Translations under genes and position numbers: made by a program | The notes under the pieces: model-generated | What the model was told of the DNA's origin: nothing | The model's database searches: none | What the model saw: the letters and a program-made list of their open reading frames with translations, nothing else | In this document: one piece after another, positions 49,734-58,168 of the stretch | How positions within the stretch are numbered: position 1 is the stretch's first letter | How the letters are laid out: each line of letters starts with the position of its first letter | Source of the DNA: Micromonospora aurantiaca ATCC 27029 | Lineage (GTDB): Bacteria > Actinomycetota > Actinomycetes > Mycobacteriales > Micromonosporaceae | DNA length: 64,000 nucleotides | Assembly (NCBI RefSeq): GCF_000145235.1 | Contig: NC_014391.1 | Span: 4,968,001-5,032,000, forward strand | Reading direction: 5' to 3'

Positions 49734-50624
49734 TCAGCGCACCGGGCGGGGCGTGGCCGGGTGGTTACCGGCGTTGACCAGCTCGGCGACGGCTTCGCGC
49801 GGGCTCTTCTGGGTGACCAGGCCCTCGCCCACCAGCACGGCGTCGGCGCCGGCGGAGGCGTACCGGATCAGGTCGTGCGGACCGCGCACCCCGGACTCAG
49901 CGATCTTGACGACGCTGCTGGGCAGGCCGGGCGCGATCCGCTCGAACACGGAGCGGTCGACCTCCAGGGTACGCAGGTCGCGGGCGTTCACGCCGATGAC
50001 CTGCGCGCCGGCCTCCAGGGCGCGGTCCGCCTCCTCCTCGGTGTGCACCTCGACCAGCGCGGTCATGCCGAGCGACTCGATCCGCTCCAGCAGCCCGACC
50101 AGCACGTTCTGCTCCAGCGCGGCCACGATCAGCAGCACCAGGTCGGCGCCGTGCGCGCGGGCCTCGTGCACCTGGTAGCTGGAGACCACGAAGTCCTTGC
50201 GCAGCACCGGCACGTTCACCGCGGCCCGCACCGCGGCGAGGTCGTCGAGCGACCCGCCGAACCAGCGGCCCTCGGTCAGCACGCTGATCGCCCGCGCGCC
50301 ACCGGCCGCGTAGTCACCGGCCAGGTCGGCCGGGTCGGCGATCTCGGCCAGCCGCCCCTTGGACGGCGACGAGCGCTTCACCTCGGCGATCACGGCCACG
50401 CCGGGGCGGCGCAGGGCCGCGTACGCGTCGAGCGGTGGCGGCGCGGCGGCGGCCAGTTCACGGATCCGCTCCAGCGGAACCTGCTCCTGGCGCCGGGCCA
50501 CGTCCTCGCGCACGCCGGCCAGGATCTCGTCGAGCACCCCTGCGGACGGCGCCGCTCCGGCGTCGTCCCCCTCCGCGTGCGCATGCTCAGCAGTCACCAA
50601 CGGACTCCCCTCTCCGGGCGTCAT
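49734..50624 (-). CDS. trpC: Indole-3-glycerol phosphate synthase
   Basis: A 296-residue TIM barrel producing indole-3-glycerol phosphate from CdRP. Landmarks are VIAEVKRSSPSKG with the catalytic Lys, SVLTEGRWFGGSLDDL, PVLRKDFVVSSYQV with the second Lys, and GVNARDLRTLEVD. About 25 residues precede the usual start VLDEILAGVRED. ATG 50624 is 6 nt behind TAGCAT and may be leaderless; GTG 50597 has GGGGAG 7 nt upstream and is the alternative. First gene of trpCBA. Confidence 0.94.
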   Translation of the reverse strand: MTPGEGSPLVTAEHAHAEGDDAGAAPSAGVLDEILAGVREDVARRQEQVPLERIRELAAAAPPPLDAYAALRRPGVAVIAEVKRSSPSKGRLAEIADPADLAGDYAAGGARAISVLTEGRWFGGSLDDLAAVRAAVNVPVLRKDFVVSSYQVHEARAHGADLVLLIVAALEQNVLVGLLERIESLGMTALVEVHTEEEADRALEAGAQVIGVNARDLRTLEVDRSVFERIAPGLPSSVVKIAESGVRGPHDLIRYASAGADAVLVGEGLVTQKSPREAVAELVNAGNHPATPRPVR

Positions 50625-50982
50625 GGGCCGATGCTAGGGGGCGCCACCTGGCGACGAGTGCCGGGGGGTATGGCGCACCTCACGACATGGGCTGTGGCAT
50701 GATGGCCGACTTCCGGTGAACGCCATGTCACGCAGCGCCACCGCTGGCATCGACCGTCACCCATCCCCTATCTCACCACGATCGTTCCGGCCCCGCAGGA
50801 CGGGTTCCGGCCGTGGGCTGTGACCAAGCTCAAGGACCTCCGGCCCTGCCCAGGTCGTCCCCGGTGCGACAGCGTTGACCTGTGCTTCACGGCGGCGAAA
50901 CGTCCGCCCGGAAGCATCGTCGTCGGGCACACTCGACGGCGGCGGCTGCCGACCGTCGCCAACGATCTCGTATGGGGTGACC
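50625..50982. other. Intergenic region upstream of trpC
   Basis: 358 bp between the divergent trpC and the small rightward ORF. It holds the likely trpC -10 box TAGCAT (minus strand, 50631-50636). No Trp-codon leader peptide, T-box or clear attenuator was found by eye. No other gene is supported. Confidence 0.6.
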
Positions 50983-51258
50983 ATGAGCGCCAACGGGCCG
51001 ACCCAGACCATCGGCTTGACCACCATCTCCCGTACCGTCGCCTCCCTCGCCGTCGGCGTGGTGGACACGCTCGAACGCGCGGTCGCCGGCGACGGCCGGA
51101 CGCGTACCGCCCGCGGCAACGCCTGGGAGGCGGTCTGCGCCGACCGGGCCCGCGCCGCCCAGCGCCGCGAGCTGGAGCGGCTGGTGGCCGAGCTGGCCGC
51201 CGCGCGGGCCGCGGCCCGGCAGCGGCGCGACGCCCGCGAGGCGCAGCCGGTCAGCTGA
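50983..51258 (+). CDS. Small hypothetical protein inside the trp locus
   Basis: A 91-residue protein from ATG 50983, with GGGGTGA just upstream. The amino-terminal part is apolar and Thr/Val/Ala-rich (TISRTVASLAVGVVDTLE); the carboxy-terminal 45 residues form an Arg/Ala/Glu-rich helix with heptad character (RRELERLVAELAAARAAA). Codon bias is normal for the genome. It lies opposite to the trp genes; its stop and that of the membrane-protein gene share the palindrome tcagctga. Function unknown. Confidence 0.6.
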   Translation: MSANGPTQTIGLTTISRTVASLAVGVVDTLERAVAGDGRTRTARGNAWEAVCADRARAAQRRELERLVAELAAARAAARQRRDAREAQPVS

Positions 51259-51808
51259 CCGTCGGGTCCTCGCCCCGGTCCAGCGCGTCCCACGCGTCCC
51301 GGGTGCCACGCTCGACGGCCGGCCGGCCGGGCTCGTCCGCCGGGGCGGACCGCCGCTCGTACCGGGCGCCCATCGCCGGCCAGCCGTCGCCGCGCAGCGC
51401 GGTGAACGCGCCGCCGGCCGCCAGCGCCAGGCCGCCGGCCAGCACCAGCGCAGGCCACTGCCGGCTCACCCCGGCCTCGGTCAGGCCGATCCCGCCGCCG
51501 ACCGTCACGGCCACGCCGACACCGGCCAGCAGCACACCCAGCAGCCGGCGCAGCCGGCCCCGGGTGGCGAGCACCGCGCCACCGCCGGCGAGTCCCACGT
51601 AGGTCAGCGCCAGCACCCAGGGCAGCAGGTCCGTGCCGGTGCGCTCGGCCCGCCCGGACGGCAGCGACCCCCGGGCGGTCACCTCCACCGCCCAGGTCCG
51701 GGTCACCGCCCAGCAGGCCAGGCCCGCGCCGGCCAGGCAGAGCAGCACCGCGTACGCGAGTTCGCGCCGGCCGCGGGCCGCCGGCGCGGTGGTGCCGGGC
51801 GCGCTCAC
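51251..51808 (-). CDS. Trp biosynthesis-associated membrane protein (TIGR02234-like)
   Basis: A 185-residue protein with four membrane segments (around AYAVLLCLAGAGLACWAV, LLPWVLALTYVGLAGGGAVL, LLGVLLAGVGVAVTVGGG and ALVLAGGLALAAGGAF, in order). After helix one comes WAVEVTARGSL, a position where the family has conserved Trp and Pro residues. It starts at GTG 51808, sharing GTGA with the trpE stop. Proteins of this kind accompany trp genes across actinobacteria but have no proven function. Confidence 0.88.
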   Translation of the reverse strand: MSAPGTTAPAARGRRELAYAVLLCLAGAGLACWAVTRTWAVEVTARGSLPSGRAERTGTDLLPWVLALTYVGLAGGGAVLATRGRLRRLLGVLLAGVGVAVTVGGGIGLTEAGVSRQWPALVLAGGLALAAGGAFTALRGDGWPAMGARYERRSAPADEPGRPAVERGTRDAWDALDRGEDPTVS

Positions 51809-53358
51809 CGGGCCGCCCGCAGCGTCTCGGCGGCCGCGATGGCGGCGAGGACGGCGGCGGCCTTGCTCCGCGTCTCCTGGTCCTCGGCGGCGGGGTCGGA
51901 ATCGGCCACGATCCCGGCGCCGGCCTGCACGTACGCGCGGCCGTCGCGAATCAGCGCGGTCCGGATCGCGATGGCCATGTCCAGGTCGCCGCCGAAGGCG
52001 AAGTAGCCGACGGTGCCGCCGTAGACGCCGCGCCGCACCGGCTCCAGCTCCTCGATGATCTCCATGGCGCGCACCTTGGGCGCGCCGCTGAGCGTCCCGG
52101 CCGGGAACGTCGCGGCCAGCGCGTCGAACGCGGTGCGATCGTCGCGCAGCTCGCCGACGACAGTGGAGACGATGTGCATGACGTGGCTGTACCGCTCGAT
52201 GGTGGCGAACTCGGGCACCTCGACGGTGCCCGGCCGGCACACCCGGCCCAGGTCGTTGCGGCCCAGGTCGACGAGCATCACGTGCTCGGCGCGTTCCTTG
52301 GGGTCGGCGAGCAGCTCGGCGGCGAGCTTCGCGTCGCCGTCCGGGGAGCCGCCGCGCGGCCGGGTGCCGGCGATGGGGTGCAGCAGCGCCCGCCGCCGCC
52401 CGTCCGGCCCGGCGCTGACCTTGAGGTGCGCCTCCGGGGACGACCCGACGATGTCGAAGCCGTCGAAGCGCAGCAGGTACATGTACGGGCTGGGGTTCGT
52501 GGTGCGCAGCACCCGGTAGACGTCGAGCGGGTCGGCGTCGGTGGGGCGCTCGAAGCGCTGGCTGAGCACGATCTGGAAGCACTCGCCGGCCCGGATCGCC
52601 TCCTTGGCCACCTCCACCGCCTCCGGGTAGCCGCCCTCCGGGGTGCGGCTGACCACCTCGCCGACGCCGGGCCGGCCGACTGTCGAGACCATGGGCGGAA
52701 TCGGTCGGGACAACGCTGTGGTCATCGCGTCGAGGCGGCCGACGGCGTGGTGGTACGCGGCCTCGACCCGCTCCGCCCGGTCGGAGTCGTCCAGCGGCGG
52801 CAGCACCGCGTTGGCGACCAGGATCGCGGACCCCTCGTAGTGGTCGAGGACCACCAGGTCGGTCGCGAGCATCATGCCCAGCTCGGGCACGTCCAGCTCG
52901 TCCTCGGTCAGCTCGGGCAGGCGCTCGAAGCGGCGGACCAGGTCGTACCCGAGGTAGCCGACCAGGCCGCCGGTCAGCGGCGGCATGTCACCGGCCGGAT
53001 CCCAGCCCGGCCCGGCGAGCGCGGCGACTGTCTCGCGCAGCACGGTGACCGGGTCGCCGCCGGTGGGCACGCCCGCCGGTGGCGTGCCGGTCCAGCTCGC
53101 CGCGCCGTCGCGCTCGGTGAGCGTGGCGCTGCTGCGGACGCCGATGAAGGAGTAGCGCGACCAGGCCGTGCCGGCCGAGCCGACGCCCTGCTCGGCGGAC
53201 TCCAGCAGGAACGTGCCGGGGCCGCCGGCCAGCTTGCGGTAGACCCCGACCGGCGTCTCCGCGTCGGCGAGCAGCCGCCGGGTCACCGGCACGACCCGCC
53301 AGCGGGCGGCCAGGTCGGCGAAGGTGGACCGGTCCGGGCTGACCGTGCCGTCGGTCAC
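51805..53358 (-). CDS. trpE: Anthranilate synthase component I
   Basis: A 517-residue chorismate-using enzyme that makes anthranilate with a glutamine amidotransferase partner not found here. The feedback site for tryptophan is visible as FLLESAEQ with a Ser 11 residues on. The catalytic core has FQIVLSQRFERP, PIAGTRPRGG, ERAEHVMLVDLGRNDLGRV and the Glu/Gly-rich GAPKVRAMEIIEELEP. It starts at GTG 53358 inside the hisI stop (GTGA). A trpG/pabA gene must lie elsewhere. Confidence 0.95.
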   Translation of the reverse strand: MTDGTVSPDRSTFADLAARWRVVPVTRRLLADAETPVGVYRKLAGGPGTFLLESAEQGVGSAGTAWSRYSFIGVRSSATLTERDGAASWTGTPPAGVPTGGDPVTVLRETVAALAGPGWDPAGDMPPLTGGLVGYLGYDLVRRFERLPELTEDELDVPELGMMLATDLVVLDHYEGSAILVANAVLPPLDDSDRAERVEAAYHHAVGRLDAMTTALSRPIPPMVSTVGRPGVGEVVSRTPEGGYPEAVEVAKEAIRAGECFQIVLSQRFERPTDADPLDVYRVLRTTNPSPYMYLLRFDGFDIVGSSPEAHLKVSAGPDGRRRALLHPIAGTRPRGGSPDGDAKLAAELLADPKERAEHVMLVDLGRNDLGRVCRPGTVEVPEFATIERYSHVMHIVSTVVGELRDDRTAFDALAATFPAGTLSGAPKVRAMEIIEELEPVRRGVYGGTVGYFAFGGDLDMAIAIRTALIRDGRAYVQAGAGIVADSDPAAEDQETRSKAAAVLAAIAAAETLRAAR

Positions 53359-53768
53359 GGGGTCGCCTCCGGGGTGCTGACCGGCAGTTCGGTGAAGAAG
53401 CAGGTGCGCTGCCCGGTGTGGCAGGCCGCCCCGACCTGCTCCACGCTGACCAGCAGCGCGTCGCCGTCGCAGTCGAGCGCCACCGAGCGGACGTACTGGT
53501 GGTTGCCCGAGGTGGCGCCCTTGACCCAGTACTCGCCGCGGCTGCGCGACCAGTAGGTGGCCCGGCCGGTGGTGAGCGTCCGGTGCAGCGCCTCGTCGTC
53601 CATCCAGGCGACCATCAGCACCTCGCCCGAGTCGTGGGCGCGGACCACGGCGGCCACCAGGCCGTCCGGGGTGCGGCGGAGCTTGGCCGCGACGGCCGGG
53701 TCGAGCCGGGACGGACGGGCCGGTCCGGGAGCGGGGGCGCCGGTCAGCGGCGCGTCAGGGGCGGGCAC
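53355..53768 (-). CDS. hisI: Phosphoribosyl-AMP cyclohydrolase (hisI, internal-start form)
   Basis: If started at GTG 53768, a 137-residue HisI of normal length, catalysing step three of histidine synthesis. The core is AVVRAHDSGEVLMVAWMDDEALHRT, around residues 35-60, then YWSRSRGEYWVKGATSGN, the Asp-rich DCDGDALLVSV, and Cys residues of the zinc site in ACHTGQRTCFF. GGGAG lies 12 nt upstream. The frame is continuous with an upstream nucleotidyltransferase domain (next entry), so this may be either a separate start or the end of a fusion protein. Confidence 0.85.
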   Translation of the reverse strand: MPAPDAPLTGAPAPGPARPSRLDPAVAAKLRRTPDGLVAAVVRAHDSGEVLMVAWMDDEALHRTLTTGRATYWSRSRGEYWVKGATSGNHQYVRSVALDCDGDALLVSVEQVGAACHTGQRTCFFTELPVSTPEATP

Positions 53769-54743
53769 GGTTGACCATTCTCCCGCACGCGGCCCGGGCA
53801 CCGCCGACGTGTCCCGGGAGGCGGGCGTCACCGTCCCCAGCGCCCGGCCCAACCGGCCGAGGTAGCGGTCCACCCGGCCGTCGACCAGCGCCTCGGCCAG
53901 GTCCGCCCCGTGGGTGGCGGCGATCTCGTCGGCGTACGGGCGGATCAGCGGCAGGATGCCGGTGACCAGCCGTCCGGCGGCGGCGCCGACCTCGGCCGGG
54001 TCACCGGCGCGCAGCCCGAGGCAGAGCAGCATGTCGTGGCGGTAGCCGGACGGGGCGACCGGCAGGTCCAGCGCAGCGGCCAGGGCGGCCCGGCGGGACA
54101 CCACGCGCACGCTCGGGTTGGCCGGCCGCAGCACCGAGGGGCAGAGCCGGGCCAGGTCGGCCGCGGCGAGCCGGACCCCGACCGGGTCGTCGGCCACACG
54201 GGCCGCGGCGACCTTGCCCAGCGTCGCGATCAGCTCCTCCAGGCGCGGCTCGTCGGCGGGCTGGCAGAGCACCGGCAGGTCGATCCGGCGGCGCCATTCC
54301 GGTACGGCCCACAGCAGCCGGGCGGGCGCGGTGACCGGGAGGCCGAACGCCCAGTCGGCGGGCTGGCCCAGCCGGCGCACCCACGAGCGGACGTCACGGG
54401 CGGCCACCGACACGTGCACGAGGCGACCGGCGAACTCGGTCAGGTACGCCCGCCGGGCCGCGTACGGCGTGCCGCGGCGGGACGCGGTCTGCCGGGCGCC
54501 CGTGCCGGCGGTCCGTCCGTCGTCGGCGACCACGAGCACGTCCACGTCCACGTCGCTGTGCTCGGTGGCGGCCCGCCGGGCATGGCTGCCGCGCAGCATG
54601 ATCCCGACGACCGGCCGGTCGGCGGCCTGCCGCAGGCGGGCGGCCCAGTCGTCGAGGAACGCGGTGTCGGGCAACTGCGCTGGACCCACGGCGCCATGGT
54701 GCCGAAATCCGATCTTCACCGCAATGACCGTTGCCGGACCCAC
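53355..54743 (-). CDS. Nucleotidyltransferase-domain protein in frame with HisI (possible fusion)
   Basis: An uninterrupted 462-codon frame. Residues about 35-110 are a nucleotidyltransferase core (MLRGSHARRAATEHSDVDVDVLV, with the GS and Asp-X-Asp metal motif). Residues 110-310 are helical, as in aminoglycoside or MNT-like transferases. Then a Pro/Gly-rich linker leads to HisI at 330-462. There is no stop before hisI, so a fused product can be made. GTG 54743 is the longest start; GTG 54689 also fits. Its substrate is unknown. Confidence 0.6.
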   Translation of the reverse strand: MGPATVIAVKIGFRHHGAVGPAQLPDTAFLDDWAARLRQAADRPVVGIMLRGSHARRAATEHSDVDVDVLVVADDGRTAGTGARQTASRRGTPYAARRAYLTEFAGRLVHVSVAARDVRSWVRRLGQPADWAFGLPVTAPARLLWAVPEWRRRIDLPVLCQPADEPRLEELIATLGKVAAARVADDPVGVRLAAADLARLCPSVLRPANPSVRVVSRRAALAAALDLPVAPSGYRHDMLLCLGLRAGDPAEVGAAAGRLVTGILPLIRPYADEIAATHGADLAEALVDGRVDRYLGRLGRALGTVTPASRDTSAVPGPRAGEWSTVPAPDAPLTGAPAPGPARPSRLDPAVAAKLRRTPDGLVAAVVRAHDSGEVLMVAWMDDEALHRTLTTGRATYWSRSRGEYWVKGATSGNHQYVRSVALDCDGDALLVSVEQVGAACHTGQRTCFFTELPVSTPEATP

Positions 54744-54761
54744 TGTCCGCCACTGGGGCGT

Positions 54762-55130
54762 TCAGCCTGATTCCTCCTCGGCCCGGCGGTACGCGTCGAT
54801 CTTGTGTTCGAGGACCTTCAGGTCCTCCTCCAGCTCGGCCATCCGGGCCAGCACGCGGGCCCGGTGCGCCTCGAACAGCGCCCGCCGCGCGCCGAGCGTG
54901 CTGTCCCCGTGCCGGGCCAGTTCGGCGTAGCGGCGCATGTCGCGAACCGGCATCCCGGTGCGCCGCAGCCGGGTGAGCAGGAACAGCCAGTTGACGTCGG
55001 ACTCGGTGTAGCGCCGGCGGCCCGACGAGTCCCGCCCGACGCGGCCCACCAGGCCCTCCTGCTCGTACCAGCGCAGCGTGTAGGTGGTCAGGCCGACCCG
55101 TTCCGCCGCCTCACCCACGGTGAGGCTCAT
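54762..55130 (-). CDS. MerR family transcriptional regulator
   Basis: A 122-residue regulator from ATG 55130; GTG 55151 is possible. Residues 1-70 form the MerR winged helix (LTVGEAAERVGLTTYTLRWYEQEGL, then RRRYTESDVNWL). A long dimerisation coiled coil follows (RVLARMAELEEDLKVLEHK). There is no effector domain or Cys cluster, so it is not a metal sensor of the CueR type. It diverges from an ABC-2 exporter operon. A dyad with a -35-like TTGACT lies upstream of its start. Confidence 0.9.
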   Translation of the reverse strand: MSLTVGEAAERVGLTTYTLRWYEQEGLVGRVGRDSSGRRRYTESDVNWLFLLTRLRRTGMPVRDMRRYAELARHGDSTLGARRALFEAHRARVLARMAELEEDLKVLEHKIDAYRRAEEESG

Positions 55131-55168
55131 CTCCCGCGTGCTGATGTCCACGCCCTCCAGGCTTCCAG

Positions 55169-55189
55169 TTCGAGCACACTCGAAGTCAA
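55169..55189 (-). promoter_or_regulatory. Dyad operator and -35 element upstream of the MerR gene
   Basis: Palindrome ttcgag-caca-ctcgaa (55169-55184) abuts TTGACT on the minus strand (55184-55189). MerR regulators bind such dyads between -35 and -10. A good -10 is not evident. Binding by the adjacent MerR product is inference. Confidence 0.45.
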
Positions 55190-55197
55190 GTCCCTCA

Positions 55198-55236
55198 TTG
55201 CCAGGCGCACGCAATTCACCTACCGTTGAGTTCAAC
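55198..55236 (+). promoter_or_regulatory. Promoter of the ABC-2 exporter operon
   Basis: TTGCCA (55198-55203) and TACCGT (55221-55226) with 17-bp spacing resemble a sigma-70-type promoter. The short dyad gttga-gt-tcaac (55225-55236) overlaps the likely transcript start and could be an operator for the TetR product of the same operon. Confidence 0.5.
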
Positions 55237-55261
55237 GGGTGATGAATTGATGGAGGCGAGC

Positions 55262-55984
55262 ATGGACGACGCGGTGTCGGTCCGCGAGCTGGTGGTCGAC
55301 CGGGGCGGGCGGCGGGTGCTGCACGGCATCAGCTGCGAGGTGCCCCGGGGCACGGTGACCGGGCTGCTCGGGCCCAGCGGCAGCGGCAAGACCACGCTGA
55401 TGCGCGCGGTGGTCGGCGTGCAGACGGTCGGCTCCGGCACCGTCGACGTGCTCGGCCGCCCGGCCGGCTCGGCCGACCTGCGCCGCCGGGTGGGCTACCT
55501 GACCCAGGCCCCGAGCGTCTACGCCGACCTGACGGTGCGGGAGAACGCCCGCTACTTCGCGGTGCTCCAGGGCCGGGGCCGCGCCGAGGCCGACCGCGCG
55601 GTGGCCGACGTAGGCCTCGCCGAGGCGGCCGACCAGCTCGTCGGCACGCTCTCCGGCGGCCAGCGCAGCCGCGCCTCGCTCGCCTGCGCGCTCGTCGGCG
55701 AACCCGAGCTGGTGATCCTCGACGAACCGACAGTCGGCCAGGACCCGGTGCTGCGGGCCGACCTGTGGGCCCGGTTCCACGCCATGGCCGCGAACGGCAC
55801 CACGCTGCTGGTCTCCAGCCACGTGATGGACGAGGCCGCCCGCTGCGACCGGCTGTTGCTGATCCGCGAGGGACGGCTGGTCGCCGACGACACCCCGGCC
55901 GCGGTCCGCGCCGCCACCGGGACCGACGACCTGGAGGAGGCGTTCCTGCGCCTGATCCGCGACGCCGAGGGAGAGGCGCGATGA
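55262..55984 (+). CDS. ABC-2 type transporter ATP-binding protein
   Basis: A 240-residue ATPase. Walker A GPSGSGKTT near residue 42, signature LSGGQRSRAS near 131, Walker B LVILDEPTVGQDP near 151, switch His in SSHVMDEAARCD. Start set at ATG 55262 behind GGAGG; ATG-less extension to 55226 discarded. It overlaps the permease gene as ATGA. The pair forms a drug- or lipid-type exporter. Confidence 0.92.
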   Translation: MDDAVSVRELVVDRGGRRVLHGISCEVPRGTVTGLLGPSGSGKTTLMRAVVGVQTVGSGTVDVLGRPAGSADLRRRVGYLTQAPSVYADLTVRENARYFAVLQGRGRAEADRAVADVGLAEAADQLVGTLSGGQRSRASLACALVGEPELVILDEPTVGQDPVLRADLWARFHAMAANGTTLLVSSHVMDEAARCDRLLLIREGRLVADDTPAAVRAATGTDDLEEAFLRLIRDAEGEAR

Positions 55985-56736
55985 ACGGACGGATCCTGGC
56001 CGCCACCACCGGGCGCATCCTGCGCCAGCTCCGGCACGACCGGCGGACCGTGGCGCTGCTCGTGGTGGTGCCGTCGGTGCTGCTCACGCTCGTCTACTTC
56101 ATGTACGTCGACCAGCCCGCCCCGCCCGGCGGGCCCAGTACGTTCGACCGGGTGGCCCTGATCATGCTGGGCTTCTTTCCGTTCATCATCATGTTCCTGG
56201 TGACCAGCATCGCCATGCTCCGCGAGCGCACCACGGGCACGCTGGAGCGTCTGCTCACCACGCCGCTGGGCAAGCTCGACCTGCTGTTCGGCTACGGCAT
56301 CGCGTTCGGCCTGGCCGGGGTGCTTCAGTCCACAGTCGCCTCGGTCGTCGCGTACCGGGTGTTCGGGCTGGAGACCGCGGGCAGCGCGTGGCTGGTCGTG
56401 CTGATCGCCGGGGTGAACGCGGTGCTCGCGGTGGCGCTCGGGCTGTTCTGCTCGGCGTTCGCCCGCACCGAGTTCCAGGCGGTCCAGTTCATGCCGGTGG
56501 TGGTGGCGCCGCAACTGCTGCTGTGCGGCCTGTTCGTGCCGCGCGGCGAGATGGCCGGCTGGCTCCAGGCGGTCAGCGACGTGCTGCCGCTGTCGTACGC
56601 GGTCGAGGCGTTGCAGGAGGTCGGCGCGCACGCCGAACCGACCGGGACGATGTGGCGGGACCTGGCGATCGTGGCCGGGGCGGCGGTGGCGGCGCTGGTG
56701 CTGGCCGCCGCGACGCTGCGCCGGCGCAGCGGGTGA
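55981..56736 (+). CDS. ABC-2 type transporter permease
   Basis: A 251-residue membrane subunit with six hydrophobic segments. The ABC-2 signature region lies at MLRERTTGTLERLLTTPLGKLDLLFGY, about residues 80-106, after a first segment LLVVVPSVLLTLVYFMYV. FVPRGEMAGWLQAVSDVLPLSYAVEAL near residue 185 is the usual carboxy-terminal amphipathic region. Coupled to both neighbours by 4-nt overlaps. Confidence 0.92.
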   Translation: MNGRILAATTGRILRQLRHDRRTVALLVVVPSVLLTLVYFMYVDQPAPPGGPSTFDRVALIMLGFFPFIIMFLVTSIAMLRERTTGTLERLLTTPLGKLDLLFGYGIAFGLAGVLQSTVASVVAYRVFGLETAGSAWLVVLIAGVNAVLAVALGLFCSAFARTEFQAVQFMPVVVAPQLLLCGLFVPRGEMAGWLQAVSDVLPLSYAVEALQEVGAHAEPTGTMWRDLAIVAGAAVAALVLAAATLRRRSG

Positions 56737-57329
56737 ACGCGCGGCGCACCGGGCGGCGGCCCGGCACTCCGGACACCCGCGAGGCCATCCTCGCCGCGGC
56801 GCGGGAGGCGTTCGCCGAACGCGGCTTCGACGCCGCGTCGATCCGGGCCATCGCCGCCGCGGCCGGCGTGGACCCGGCGCTCGTGCACCACTACTTCGGC
56901 GGCAAGGAGGAGCTGTTCCGGGCCGCGACGGCGTTCCCGGCCGACCCGGGACGGCTGCTGCCGGCGGTGCTCGCCGGCGGCCCGGACGCGCTCGGCGAGC
57001 GGATGGTCCGGGTGTTCCTGGAGGTCTGGGACTCCCCCACCGGCACGGCGGCGGTGGCGCTGCTGCGGTCGGCGGTGAGCAACGACTGGACCGCGCGCCT
57101 GCTGCGCGAGTTCCTGGTCACGCAGGTGCTGCGCCGGGTGCTCGACCAGCTCGACGTCGACCCGGGGCAGCGCGCGCTGCGCGGCGGGCTGGTCGCCACG
57201 CAGCTCGCCGGGCTGGCCATGATGCGGTACGTGCTCCGCCTCGACGCGATCGCCACCGCCGAGCCGGCGACGCTGGTGGCAGCCATCGGCCCGACGGTCC
57301 AGCGGTACCTGACCGGCGACATCACCTGA
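56733..57329 (+). CDS. TetR family transcriptional regulator of the exporter operon
   Basis: A 198-residue regulator starting at GTG 56733 (GTGA overlap). The helix-turn-helix is TREAILAAAREAFAERGF, then IRAIAAAAGVDPALVHHYFGGKEEL. The ligand domain resembles TetR_C_17-type efflux repressors (VAATQLAGLAMMRYVLRLD in the last helices). Being the last gene of the operon, it probably represses its own exporter. Confidence 0.92.
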   Translation: MNARRTGRRPGTPDTREAILAAAREAFAERGFDAASIRAIAAAAGVDPALVHHYFGGKEELFRAATAFPADPGRLLPAVLAGGPDALGERMVRVFLEVWDSPTGTAAVALLRSAVSNDWTARLLREFLVTQVLRRVLDQLDVDPGQRALRGGLVATQLAGLAMMRYVLRLDAIATAEPATLVAAIGPTVQRYLTGDIT

Positions 57330-57369
57330 GCCTCCCGGCCGCCGGCTCCGGCAGCCGGGACGGCGCCGC

Positions 57370-58101
57370 TCAGGCCGCGGCCCGGGGGCAGAGCATCGGG
57401 TGCAGCAGGCGGGAAAGCTCCGCCACGTCGGCGACGGGCCGCGGGAAGGCGAGCCGGGCCCGCCGGGTCGCGCCGGGCCGCCCGTGCGCGACCAGCAGCC
57501 CGTACCTGTCGATCCGGACCACCCGGGGAACCTGGTCGCCGGGCAGGGCGAGCCGCCGCCGCAGGTAGTCGCCGACCTGCTCGGCGTGGTGGTCTGCCAG
57601 GTCGGCCAGCAGGTCGGCCTCGACCGGGTGCAGCGGGTCGGGCTCGGCCTCCGCGAACGCCTCCGGGTCGACCCGGCGCACACGCCCGGCGCGCTCCCAG
57701 CGGGCCTCGGCCACCTCGAAGCGGTGCAGGTGGAACCGGCGGCCCACGTCGAGCAGGTCGCCGACCGGGTCGGTGGCGGCGAAGTCGACCGCCGCGTCGC
57801 GCGCCTCGTCCCCGTCCAGCCGGGCGGCCCAGCCGGACACCCAGGCCCGGCCGAGCGAGGGCGCCCCGGCCGCGGGCGGCAGGTCGAGCACGTCGAGCAC
57901 GGTGGCCACGTCGGTGTCGCCCGCCGGCGGCACGAGCGCCGCGGCCAGGTCACTGACCACGGGTACGAGCAGCAGCACCCGCCCGTCCGGGTCGACGGCG
58001 TGCCGGACCTGGTGCGGGCCGGGATGCCGGGCCAGGTGGACGAGGGCGGGCAACCGGCCCGCGACCAGGGTTCGCACGATCTCCGCCGGGCTGGGCCGCA
58101 T
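57370..58101 (-). CDS. DUF2470 domain protein (pyridoxamine oxidase/HugZ-like)
   Basis: A 243-residue protein. The first part is a split-barrel-like region (DGRVLLLVPVVSDLAAAL); the carboxy-terminal part begins HPVEADLLADLADHHAEQVGDY and fits DUF2470, found at the end of HugZ-type haem-degrading proteins. The GAGGAGG site precedes ATG 58101. The iron box at 58120-58138 overlaps its probable -10 region (TATATT), so it should be repressed when iron is plentiful. A role in haem or iron use is inferred from these two facts. Confidence 0.82.
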   Translation of the reverse strand: MRPSPAEIVRTLVAGRLPALVHLARHPGPHQVRHAVDPDGRVLLLVPVVSDLAAALVPPAGDTDVATVLDVLDLPPAAGAPSLGRAWVSGWAARLDGDEARDAAVDFAATDPVGDLLDVGRRFHLHRFEVAEARWERAGRVRRVDPEAFAEAEPDPLHPVEADLLADLADHHAEQVGDYLRRRLALPGDQVPRVVRIDRYGLLVAHGRPGATRRARLAFPRPVADVAELSRLLHPMLCPRAAA

Positions 58102-58119
58102 GATCCCGACCTCCTCAAT

Positions 58120-58138
58120 ATAGGTTAGGCTTACCTAA
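58120..58138. promoter_or_regulatory. IdeR/DtxR-type iron box between DUF2470 gene and rpsD
   Basis: A 19-bp dyad, ttaggtaagcctaacctat on the minus strand, close to the known DtxR/IdeR/DmdR consensus ttaggttagsctaacctaa. It lies 18 nt from the DUF2470 start and 30 nt from the S4 start, so it can control both divergent genes. Iron dependence is inferred from the motif. Confidence 0.75.
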
Positions 58139-58168
58139 GAAGCAGGCTAGACGATCGGAGACGTCGAC

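Noticed and set aside
50820..51602. 260-codon rightward frame over the small trp-locus gene and the membrane-protein gene
   Set aside because: No coding signature; it overlaps two better supported frames.
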